Source of the DNA: an uncultured Paracoccaceae bacterium
GTDB taxonomy: Bacteria > Pseudomonadota > Alphaproteobacteria > Rhodobacterales > Rhodobacteraceae
Direction: 5' to 3'
Assembly (NCBI GenBank): GCA_943787985.1
Contig: CALSOO010000004.1
Location: 558,001 to 622,000, forward strand
DNA: 64,000 nucleotides
Below are positions 7,380 to 14,811 of this stretch, one piece after another. Position numbers and translations under genes: made by a program. The notes below the pieces were generated by a model. The model was not told the origin of the DNA. It did no database searches and saw nothing but the letters and a program-made list of their open reading frames with translations. Each line of letters begins with the position of its first letter. The stretch's first letter is position 1.

Positions 7380-9025
7380 TTAAACCAACCGTGACATTTC
7401 TTTGGCGGCGCGCACGAAGTCTTTGAACAAGGGATGTGGGGCAAAGGGTTTGGATTTCAGCTCTGGATGGAACTGGACCCCGATGAACCACGGGTGATCC
7501 GGCCACTCCACGATCTCAGGCAACGTGCCATCAGGCGACATGCCGGAAAAGATCATGCCGCCTTTTCAAGTTGCTCGCGATAGGCGGTATCGACCTCGTA
7601 GCGGTGGCGGTGGCGTTCGTCGATAGAGGTGGTGCCGTAGACATCTGGCGACTTTTGTGCCTTCCTTGAGCACCGCATCATAAGCACCAAGGCGCATGGT
7701 GCCGCCCTTGTCATCGCCGACTTTGCGTTGACTTTGTGATTGCCCTGCACCCATTCTTTCAGGTGGTAAACAACCGGTTCAAAACGCTTTTTTCCAGCTT
7801 CGTGGTCGAATTCTTCGGATCCGGCGGTTTGCAGACCGGCCACGTTGCGCGCCGCTTCGATCACGGCCATTTGCATGCCCAGACAGATGCCCAGATAGGG
7901 CACCTTGCGTTCGCGCGCGAATTGCGGCCGCTTTGATCTTTCCTTCGGTGCCGCGTTCGCCAAAGCCACCCGGCACCAGGATTGCGTGGAACCCTTCAAG
8001 GGCGGGGCGACGTCGTCCGCGCTGTCAAAGACTTCGGCGTCAACCCATTCACCTTGACCTTGACCCGATTGGCCATGCCGCCATGTGTCAGGGCTTCTTT
8101 GATGGATTTATAGGCGTCTTCAAGCTGCGTGTATTTGCCCACGATGGCAACGTTCACTTCGCCTTCGGGGTTGTGCACGCGGTCGGATACATCCTGCCAG
8201 ACAGCCAGATCGGGCTTGGGGGCCGGGCGAGATTTGAAAGGCATCCAGAACCGCCTGATCCAGTCCTTGCGCATGATAGGCCAGCGGGGCGTCATAGATG
8301 GACGGCAGATCGTAAGCGGCCACCACGGATTCTTTGCGCACGTTACAGAACAGCGGCGATCTTTTCGCGCTCTTTTTCAGGGATCGGGTGCTCGGAGCGG
8401 CAGACCAGAATGTCAGGCGCGATCCCGATGGATTGCAATTCCTTGACCGAGTGCTGGGTCGGTTTGGTTTTCAGCTCGCCGCTGGCGGCAAGATAGGGCA
8501 ACAGGGTGAGGTGCATGAAAATACACTGGCCACGTGGCTTGTCATGGCTGAACTGGCGGATCGCTTCAAAGAACGGCAGGCCTTCGATGTCGCCCACGGT
8601 GCCACCGATCTCGCAGAGCATAAAATCCACTTCGTCGTCGCCGATTGCGAGGAATTCTTTGATCTGGTTGGTGACATGCGGGATCACCTGAATGGTTTTG
8701 CCCAGATAATCGCCACGACGCTCTTTTTCCAGAACAGTCGAATAGATGCGTCCGGAGCTGACGGAATCCGTGTTGCGCGCAGGGACGCCGGTGAAGCGTT
8801 CGTAATGGCCCAGATCCAGATCGGTTTCAGCGCCGTCATCCGTGACAAACACTTCGCCATGTTCAAAGGGCGACATCGTGCCGGGATCGACGTTCAGGTA
8901 GGGATCAAGCTTGCGCAGACGAACAGAAAAGCCGCGCGCTTGCAAAAGGGCACCCAAGCGGCAGATGCCAGCCCTTTGCCCAATGACGAAACCACACCAC
9001 CGGTGATGAAAATATATCGTGCCAT
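7380..9025 (-). pseudogene. pyrG: CTP synthase PyrG, reading frame broken by about nine indels
   Basis: CTP synthase aminates UTP with glutamine nitrogen, the last step of de novo CTP synthesis. All parts are present in order. The start [20 protein letters not shown] begins at ATG 9025. It is followed by [54 protein letters not shown], the glutaminase segments VPGGFGERG and [11 protein letters not shown] (nucleophile Cys), and the end [19 protein letters not shown], with TAA at 7380-7382. The frame changes near 8957, 8350, 8230, 8057, 8000, 7928, 7722, 7657 and 7560. Losses and gains nearly balance, so the total length still fits about 548 residues. The gene is essential in most bacteria, so sequence error is likelier than true decay. 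Confidence 0.93.
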
Positions 9026-9202
9026 GTGTCGGATCGCTCCCCGTGTGCGTCTTGACGTTCTAAACAGGCCAAACAAGCAGCCGCATTCACCTGCGAAATT
9101 CGCAGTATCACGGGATTTAAGCCTATCAGGATTCGGATGGGTTGGGCAAGGCAAACCGCAACATACTGTTGTCGATTTTTGCCTTACCTCTAAGTATTGG
9201 TA

Positions 9203-9562
9203 TCAGTCGGCGGAGGGCACGAGCGGTGCGTTTTCGCCTTCGGTTGGTGGCAACAAGTCGTCCAGACCCGGAACCGCCGGAGCTTCAACGCCACTTTGCG
9301 AGGGTGTGACGCCCAAACGGTCAATCACAGACGAACCGGAGGCGTTTTGGGCCGCAATGATGGTCAGGGTGATCGATGTGATGATAAACCCGATGGCCAA
9401 AATCCACGTTACTTTTGCCATTGGTGAGGCTGGTGGGCGTCCGGACATGTTGCCGCCGCCGCCGCCCATGCCCAGGCCTCCACCTTCGGAGCGTTGAACC
9501 AGCACAATGCCGACAAGCCCCAGCGAGAGGATGAGGTGAATGATGAGGACGACGTTTTCCAT
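9203..9562 (-). CDS. secG: Preprotein translocase subunit SecG
   Basis: The 119-residue product has the SecG layout: a first membrane helix (VVLIIHLILSLGLVGIVLVQ), the conserved cytoplasmic loop RSEGGGLGMGGGGG, then a second helix (VTWILAIGFIITSITLTIIA) and a Pro/Ala-rich C-terminal tail longer than in E. coli, as is usual in alphaproteobacteria. SecG works with SecYE to increase efficiency of protein export. It lies upstream of pyrG on the same strand, a frequent order in this family. The gap of 177 bases between them shows no strong hairpin. Confidence 0.93.
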   Translation of the reverse strand: MENVVLIIHLILSLGLVGIVLVQRSEGGGLGMGGGGGNMSGRPPASPMAKVTWILAIGFIITSITLTIIAAQNASGSSVIDRLGVTPSQSGVEAPAVPGLDDLLPPTEGENAPLVPSAD

Positions 9563-9700
9563 GGGACCCTGACGTGGTGTGAGCGCTTCGCGGGGTATCT
9601 ATGCAAGTTTGGGACGCGGGGCAAGTGGGCGATTGTGAGAAGTCGCGGCTTTTATCATCTGGCGCTAGACAAGCGGAGCGGGTGGTGCAAAAGTTTCGCC

Positions 9701-10318
9701 ATGCCTCATGATCATTCGGACCACGACCACCCGCACGCTCTTTTGCCAAGTGACCCTGCTTTGCGGGTCAAAGCGCTTGAGACGATTCTGACCCGAAAAG
9801 GCCTGATTGATCCGGCGGCTCTGGATGAAATCATCGAAACTTATGAGACAAAGATTGGACCGCGCAACGGTGCCCATGTGGTGGCGCGCGCGTGGTTGGA
9901 GCCTGACTTCAGGGCAGCACTGCTGCGCGATGCAACGGCTGTTGTCTGCGACCTTGGCTATTACGGGCGTCAGGGAGAGCACATGGTTGCGGTTGAGAAC
10001 ACCGCCCAGACCCACAATATGGTCGTGTGCACGTTATGCTCTTGTTACCCTTGGCCGCTTTTGGGCATTCCCCCCGGATGGTACAAATCCGACGCCTACC
10101 GCGCCCGCGCTGTGCGTGAACCGCGCAAGGTGCTGGCTGAATTCGGGGTCACTTTGCCTGAGTCGGTGGCTGTGCGCGTCTGGGATTCGACTGCTGAAAT
10201 GCGCTATTTGGTGATCCCGCAACGCCCCGAGGGCACCGAAGGGTTCACGCAGGCGCAGTTGATGGACCTTATCACCCGCGACAGCATGATCGGCACAGGC
10301 TTGGCGGTGGTGCCGTGA
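9701..10318 (+). CDS. nthA: Nitrile hydratase alpha subunit, cobalt type
   Basis: Alpha subunit of nitrile hydratase, which hydrates nitriles to amides in the cytosol. The 205-residue protein contains the metal-binding claw CTLCSC at residues 110-115. The Cys-Thr-Leu form is the one known for cobalt (non-corrin Co(III)) enzymes, whereas iron enzymes have Cys-Ser-Leu. The first and second later Cys are normally oxidised to sulfinic and sulfenic acid. A His/Asp-rich start (PHDHSDHDHPH) is unusual and might bind metal ions. The start ATG at 9701 follows a purine-rich AAGCGGAGCGGG stretch. It overlaps the beta subunit by four bases. Confidence 0.95.
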   Translation: MPHDHSDHDHPHALLPSDPALRVKALETILTRKGLIDPAALDEIIETYETKIGPRNGAHVVARAWLEPDFRAALLRDATAVVCDLGYYGRQGEHMVAVENTAQTHNMVVCTLCSCYPWPLLGIPPGWYKSDAYRARAVREPRKVLAEFGVTLPESVAVRVWDSTAEMRYLVIPQRPEGTEGFTQAQLMDLITRDSMIGTGLAVVP

Positions 10319-10992
10319 CCCGTGTTCACGACATGGGCGGACGGTTCGGGGACGGGGCGATCACGCCCGAAGCCGAAGACGATCCGGTTTTTCACGAAGA
10401 ATGGCATGGCCGCGCTTTGGCCCTGACCTTGGCCGCTGGTGGTTTGGGGCAGTGGAATATCGACATCAGCCGCCACGCCCGCGAATGCTTGCCACCGATG
10501 GATTATGCGCGCCTTTCATATTACGAGAAATGGATGGCGGGCCTTGCTGGATTGCTGGTCGATGCGGATGTGCTGACGCGCCGGGAGCTCGAAACTTTGA
10601 CGTCGGACATGCCGAGTCCTCTGGCGGACAAGGCGGTGAGCGCCGACCGCGTCGCGCCCATGTTGGCCGCAGGTGGCCCGGCAGATCGGCCAAGCGCAAT
10701 TGCCGCTGTTTTTAAGGCGGGGGATGCGGTGAAAACACGAAAAATCACTGGAAACAGACTGATGGACGGGGGGCACACACGGCTCCCTGCTTATGCTGCG
10801 GGGGCGACGGGGCGCATTGTGATGCTGCACGGTACGCATGTATTGCCCGACAGCAGCGCACATCAATTGGGAGACGGGGCAGAGCCACTTTATGCAGTGG
10901 CTATCCCTGCCGCACATCTTTGGGCCAGTCCCGAGCACCCCGATGATGAAGTGATTCTTGATTTGTGGCAAAGCTATCTGGACCCCGCATGA
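10315..10992 (+). CDS. nthB: Nitrile hydratase beta subunit
   Basis: The 225-residue beta subunit pairs with NthA to form the active site; conserved Arg residues hydrogen-bond to the oxidised cysteines. The family opening RVHDMGGRFGDGAI and the SH3-like C-terminal region (LPAYAAGATGRIVMLHGTHV, then YAVAIPAAHLW) are visible. The start is GTG at 10315, inside the GTGA overlap with the alpha-subunit stop, and its stop overlaps the ATG of the accessory gene. This gives strict coupling and probably equal subunit production. Confidence 0.94.
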   Translation: MTRVHDMGGRFGDGAITPEAEDDPVFHEEWHGRALALTLAAGGLGQWNIDISRHARECLPPMDYARLSYYEKWMAGLAGLLVDADVLTRRELETLTSDMPSPLADKAVSADRVAPMLAAGGPADRPSAIAAVFKAGDAVKTRKITGNRLMDGGHTRLPAYAAGATGRIVMLHGTHVLPDSSAHQLGDGAEPLYAVAIPAAHLWASPEHPDDEVILDLWQSYLDPA

Positions 10993-11300
10993 GCGCCCCC
11001 GAACCTGTTTTTGAAGCGCCGTGGCATGCGCAAGTTTTCGCACTCACGGTGCATTTGAACGAAAGCGGACGCTTCGAGTGGAGCGATTGGGCGGAACGCT
11101 TCGGGGCGACGTTACAGCGACACGGCGTGGGCAAAGAGCTGAACGGCGGCGAAGATTATTTCAACGCTTGGCTCGAAACCCTGGAGACGTATCTCGCCGA
11201 AACCGGGGACGCGGACACCGCATTGGTCAACCAAACACGGGATGCTTGGGAAAAAGCCTATCTGAGCACCCAGCACGGCCAGCCTGTGACTTTGGAATAG
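10989..11300 (+). CDS. Nitrile hydratase accessory (activator) protein
   Basis: A 103-residue acidic protein of the P14K/nitrile-hydratase accessory family, a metallochaperone-like subunit that exchanges with the beta subunit and delivers oxidised, cobalt-loaded alpha subunit. Family marks are FEAPWHAQVFALTVHLNESG, FEWSDWAERFGATL and EDYFNAWLETLETYLAE. It begins at ATG 10989 in an ATGA overlap with nthB. With nthA and nthB it forms a compact three-gene cassette. No cobalt transporter, amidase or aldoxime dehydratase gene lies beside it, so the amide product must be used elsewhere. Confidence 0.9.
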   Translation: MSAPEPVFEAPWHAQVFALTVHLNESGRFEWSDWAERFGATLQRHGVGKELNGGEDYFNAWLETLETYLAETGDADTALVNQTRDAWEKAYLSTQHGQPVTLE

Positions 11301-11302
11301 GG

Positions 11303-11698
11303 CTATTCGTCTACATCATCCATGTCCGCTTGCCCCGACAGGGCACGGCGCACATGGCTCCAGCTGAGCCCGACGCCCAAAACCACCGACAAGGCAAACA
11401 AGCCCAACCAGGTGTTAAAGCCCGCGTTTTCCAAAGTGAGGACGCCGAAATCATAGAGCACCCACAAAATCGCGCCGACCAAAGCCAGAACAAGCGTCAT
11501 GCCAAACCCACCGATAGAGCGCAGCGTGGCGCGCAAATAAATGATGTAGCCAATCAAAAGCAGCAGGCCGACCAACACGGCGATCGATATGTTTTGCGCC
11601 CCGTAATCCAGCGTCCAGCGCAAATAATTGTACGGCGTCGGGTTATATGTCGCCGCCAGCAACACAAAAGCACACATCCAGCGCAGCAAAAATCCCAT
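11303..11698 (-). CDS. DUF6524-like four-helix membrane protein
   Basis: The 131-residue protein shows four hydrophobic helices. The first is followed by TYNPTPYNYLRW, a motif I associate with a small Rhodobacterales membrane family (DUF6524). It ends with an acidic tail QADMDDVDE. The start is ATG 11698; a TTG one codon earlier is also open. It is convergent with the nitrile hydratase cassette, with only two bases between stop codons. The function is unknown. Confidence 0.75.
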   Translation of the reverse strand: MGFLLRWMCAFVLLAATYNPTPYNYLRWTLDYGAQNISIAVLVGLLLLIGYIIYLRATLRSIGGFGMTLVLALVGAILWVLYDFGVLTLENAGFNTWLGLFALSVVLGVGLSWSHVRRALSGQADMDDVDE

Positions 11699-11867
11699 CA
11701 AAAACGCTCCGTTTTAGTCAGCGCAGACCCTGCCTGTTTCATGTCGCGCTGTCCAGACAGGTGCGACCAATCAGACGAATGCGGACATTTGTGGTTTCGC
11801 CCCGCGTCCCTGCTGGGTATATGGACGCTGGTTTGATCACAGACTCGTTAATAAAAGGACCAAAGCC

Positions 11868-13163
11868 ATGGCCAATGTCGTTGTAGTCGGCGCCCAATGG
11901 GGTGACGAAGGAAAAGGCAAAATTGTGGATTGGCTATCGGAACGTGCCGATGTCATCGCGCGCTTCCAAGGCGGTCACAATGCGGGCCACACGCTGGTCA
12001 TCGACGGCAAGGTCTACAAGCTGCACGCGCTGCCATCCGGCGTTGTGCGCGGCGGTAAATTGTCGGTCATTGGCAACGGTGTTGTGCTGGACCCATGGCA
12101 CCTGTTGAAAGAAATCGAAATCATCCGTGCGCAAGGCGTTGAAATCACGCCTGAAACTTTGATGATTGCTGAGAACACACCGCTGATCCTTCCTATACAC
12201 GGTGAATTGGATCGCGCGCGCGAGGAGGCATCCTCCAAGGGGACCAAAATTGGCACCACTGGGCGCGGCATCGGCCCCGCCTATGAGGACAAAGTCGGAC
12301 GCCGCTCGGTTCGCGTGGCGGACTTGGCGGATCTGGCTACATTGGAAGCGCGCGTCGACCGTGCCTTGCAACATCATGATCCACTGCGCAAAGGCCTTGG
12401 AATCGACGCTGTGGACCGTGACGCGTTGGTGGCACAATTGCGCGACATCGCACCTGCCATCCTTGCCTATGCCGCGCCGGTCTGGAAAGTTTTGAACGAA
12501 AAGCGCAAAGCCGGAAAGCGTATTCTGTTTGAGGGGGCGCAAGGCGCCTTGTTGGACATCGACTTTGGCACCTATCCGTTTGTGACCTCGTCCAATGTGA
12601 TCGCGGGCCAGGCTGCGACAGGCGTGGGCCTTGGCCCGACGTCGATCGATTTCGTTTTGGGGATCGTCAAAGCCTACACAACCCGCGTTGGCGAAGGTCC
12701 GTTCCCGACAGAGCTCGAAGATGCAGACGGTCAACGTTTGGGCGAACGGGGTCATGAATTTGGCACAACCACAGGACGCAAGCGCCGTTGTGGTTGGTTC
12801 GATGCCTGCCTTGTGCGGCAGACCTGCGCGACATCTGGAGTTTCCGGTATCTCATTGACAAAGCTGGATGTTCTGGATGGTTTTGAAACGCTCAAAATCT
12901 GTACGGGCTATATGCTGGACGGTGAGGCGTTGGATTATCTGCCGACGGCTGCGGATCAACAAGCCCGCTGCACACCGGTCTATGAAGAGATTGAGGGCTG
13001 GTCAGAATCTACTGAGGGCGCGCGCTCTTGGGCGGAGCTTCCTGCGCAAGCGATCAAATATGTGCGTCGCATCGAAGAATTGATCGAGTGCCCCGTCGCA
13101 CTGGTGTCTACTTCGCCCGAGCGCGAAGACACGATCCTTGTCACTGACCCGTTTGCCGACTGA
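11868..13163 (+). CDS. purA: Adenylosuccinate synthase
   Basis: PurA joins IMP and aspartate with GTP hydrolysis, the first committed step to AMP. The 431-residue protein has the P-loop-like [16 protein letters not shown] at residues 7-22 and catalytic Asp/His in GDEGKG and [10 protein letters not shown]. It also has [34 protein letters not shown] and the nucleotide-binding [12 protein letters not shown]. Length and all motifs are complete. A ribosome site AAAAGGA stands nine bases before the ATG. The stop TGA overlaps the ATG of the DUF2842 gene. Confidence 0.97.
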   Translation: MANVVVVGAQWGDEGKGKIVDWLSERADVIARFQGGHNAGHTLVIDGKVYKLHALPSGVVRGGKLSVIGNGVVLDPWHLLKEIEIIRAQGVEITPETLMIAENTPLILPIHGELDRAREEASSKGTKIGTTGRGIGPAYEDKVGRRSVRVADLADLATLEARVDRALQHHDPLRKGLGIDAVDRDALVAQLRDIAPAILAYAAPVWKVLNEKRKAGKRILFEGAQGALLDIDFGTYPFVTSSNVIAGQAATGVGLGPTSIDFVLGIVKAYTTRVGEGPFPTELEDADGQRLGERGHEFGTTTGRKRRCGWFDACLVRQTCATSGVSGISLTKLDVLDGFETLKICTGYMLDGEALDYLPTAADQQARCTPVYEEIEGWSESTEGARSWAELPAQAIKYVRRIEELIECPVALVSTSPEREDTILVTDPFAD

Positions 13164-13399
13164 TGGCCCTGTCTTACAAAGCACGCCGCCGCTGGGCGTT
13201 GGTCATTTTGCTGATTGCTTTGCCAGCCTACATCATCGCCGCGACGGCTCTTATGGCTTGGGTCACCGGCGAAGGTGAAACGCGCCCGTCTATTTTGGTC
13301 GAGCTTGGGATTTATGTTGGACTTGGGGTCTTGTGGGCATTCCCCTTAAAGGCGGTGTTCAAAGGCGTCGGGCAAGCTGATCCGGATCAGCGGGACTGA
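13163..13399 (+). CDS. DUF2842 small membrane protein
   Basis: A 78-residue protein with two membrane helices (LVILLIALPAYIIAATALMA and ILVELGIYVGLGVLWAFPLK) and a basic start SYKARRR, matching the DUF2842 family restricted mostly to alphaproteobacteria. The ATG overlaps the TGA of purA by one base, an arrangement often conserved in the Rhodobacterales. Its 3' end overlaps the convergent MFS gene by 13 bases. No function is known. Confidence 0.85.
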   Translation: MALSYKARRRWALVILLIALPAYIIAATALMAWVTGEGETRPSILVELGIYVGLGVLWAFPLKAVFKGVGQADPDQRD

Positions 13400-14625
13400 A
13401 ACCCGCGTCCGAGCGCGCGCCACCCCAGCACCCCCAACACCACAGCCCCAAGGGCTGCGGCAAAGAACGGTAACGTTAGGGCGACATTGCGGGTTGTCAC
13501 TGTTTCACCGGCCCGCACGATAAGCCCTGACAGGATCAGTCCAACCGGGATCAACCCCCATGCAAGCATCCTGTACAGGCTGTTGACCCGTCCCAGCAAC
13601 GCGTCGGGGATACTGCGTTGCCGGTAGCTGACGGAGACAGTGTTCCATGTCAGCCCCGCAAATTCGAACACAAGGATCGTTGCAGCCAGAGTGAGCCAGT
13701 TGGGGGCGAACGCAAATGCAAAAAACGCAGGGGCAGAGCACATCAATGACACTTGTGCCGTGCGCACCGGTCCAAAGCGTTTGATGATGGACTCTGCCAT
13801 AATCCCTGCCGCGATCCCGCCAAACGCCCCTGCGGCCAGCAACAGACCATAGTCCACGGCCGAAAGCCCCAGATTTTCCTGAACATGTAAAACCAACGCA
13901 ATGGCGGCCATTTGAAACAACAGGTTCCAAAATCCGGTGATCCATGCCAGCGCGCGCAAAAGCGGCGACGCTTTTAGAAAGTCCAACCCTTCTTTCAGCT
14001 CTGCGCGCCAATTGCCTTGTGCCTTGAAGGTGCCTTTGATGCTGAAAAGCAAAGCAAAAGCGCCGACATAGGCCACAGCGTTCAACGCAAAAGGCAGGGG
14101 GACGAGTGTGGCAATCAAAAACGCACCCAAGGCAGGACCGATGAGTGAATTGCCCAAAAGCTCAACACTCCACAATCGCCCATTTGCAGACTCAAGACGG
14201 TCATGGGCAACAAGACTTGGCAATAGGGTCTGGGCTGCGTTGTCCCGAAAAACCTCGGCGGCGCCGACCAATAGGGCCGCCCCCATCAGGGTATAAAACA
14301 GTACAGGTTGCGTGAGCCCCGTTCGAGCCGGCGGATCAAGGGGCAGGGCAAGCACAACGGCGAGTGTGGCGATGACAAATCCTGCAGCGCGAAGGGCGTC
14401 CATCCACAGGATAAGGGTTTTGCGATCTACCCTGTCCGTTACGACCCCCGCGGGCAGTGCGAAAACAAACCATGGAAGGCGCAATGCCACAGGCATCAAC
14501 GCGACCAAAAAAGGGTCGCGGGTCAGTAGCGTTGCCATCCACGCCCAGACGACAGTTGCAACCCCATCTGCGAGATTGGTCAGGCCAGCCGAGGCCACAA
14601 AACGAAAGAAGACAGCATTTTTCAT
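13387..14625 (-). CDS. MFS transporter (drug/solute efflux type)
   Basis: The 412-residue protein has about twelve hydrophobic helices and the major facilitator loop-2 motif GVVTDRVDRKTLILWMDALR after helix 2. It belongs to the MFS_3/Bcr-like efflux group (opening MKNAVFFRFVASAGLTNLADG). The ATG at 14625 is preferred because family members begin here; the frame is open upstream to 14742. No ribosome site is visible. Instead, a 13-base palindrome lies six bases before the ATG (separate entry), which suggests repression by a dimeric regulator. The substrate is unknown. Confidence 0.85.
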   Translation of the reverse strand: MKNAVFFRFVASAGLTNLADGVATVVWAWMATLLTRDPFLVALMPVALRLPWFVFALPAGVVTDRVDRKTLILWMDALRAAGFVIATLAVVLALPLDPPARTGLTQPVLFYTLMGAALLVGAAEVFRDNAAQTLLPSLVAHDRLESANGRLWSVELLGNSLIGPALGAFLIATLVPLPFALNAVAYVGAFALLFSIKGTFKAQGNWRAELKEGLDFLKASPLLRALAWITGFWNLLFQMAAIALVLHVQENLGLSAVDYGLLLAAGAFGGIAAGIMAESIIKRFGPVRTAQVSLMCSAPAFFAFAFAPNWLTLAATILVFEFAGLTWNTVSVSYRQRSIPDALLGRVNSLYRMLAWGLIPVGLILSGLIVRAGETVTTRNVALTLPFFAAALGAVVLGVLGWRALGRGFQSR

Positions 14626-14630
14626 GTGAT

Positions 14631-14643
14631 GTGCACAGTGCAC
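14631..14643. promoter_or_regulatory. Perfect palindrome GTGCAC-A-GTGCAC before the MFS gene
   Basis: Two GTGCAC half-sites flank a single central base directly upstream of the MFS start codon. The symmetry and place fit an operator overlapping the leader of the MFS mRNA. No regulator gene is adjacent, so the binding protein is unknown. Confidence 0.4.
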
Positions 14644-14753
14644 CACAAATTGGAATACTGCGAGCTTTGTGGACGCGCGATAGGACAAGTCGCTGACCGG
14701 AAAAGAACCGGAAAGATCCGGAAGAGAATTTCCGTTATCCATAAGACAAAGAA

Positions 14754-14787
14754 AAAGGGTGACGCCCGAGCAGAAGCGTCACCCTTT
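14754..14787 (-). terminator. Rho-independent terminator of the acidic-protein gene
   Basis: A perfect 12-base stem (AAAGGGTGACGC with GCGTCACCCTTT) and a 10-base loop lie 25 bases after the stop of the 726-residue protein. On the minus strand the stem is followed by a T-rich stretch. Confidence 0.85.
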
Positions 14788-14811
14788 AGGGCAGATACGG
14801 TGTCGCAGGTG

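Noticed and set aside
11021-11836. Plus-strand frame of 271 codons across the nitrile hydratase accessory gene and the DUF6524-like gene
   Set aside because: It overlaps two well-supported genes in other frames and its product is compositionally odd with no motif.
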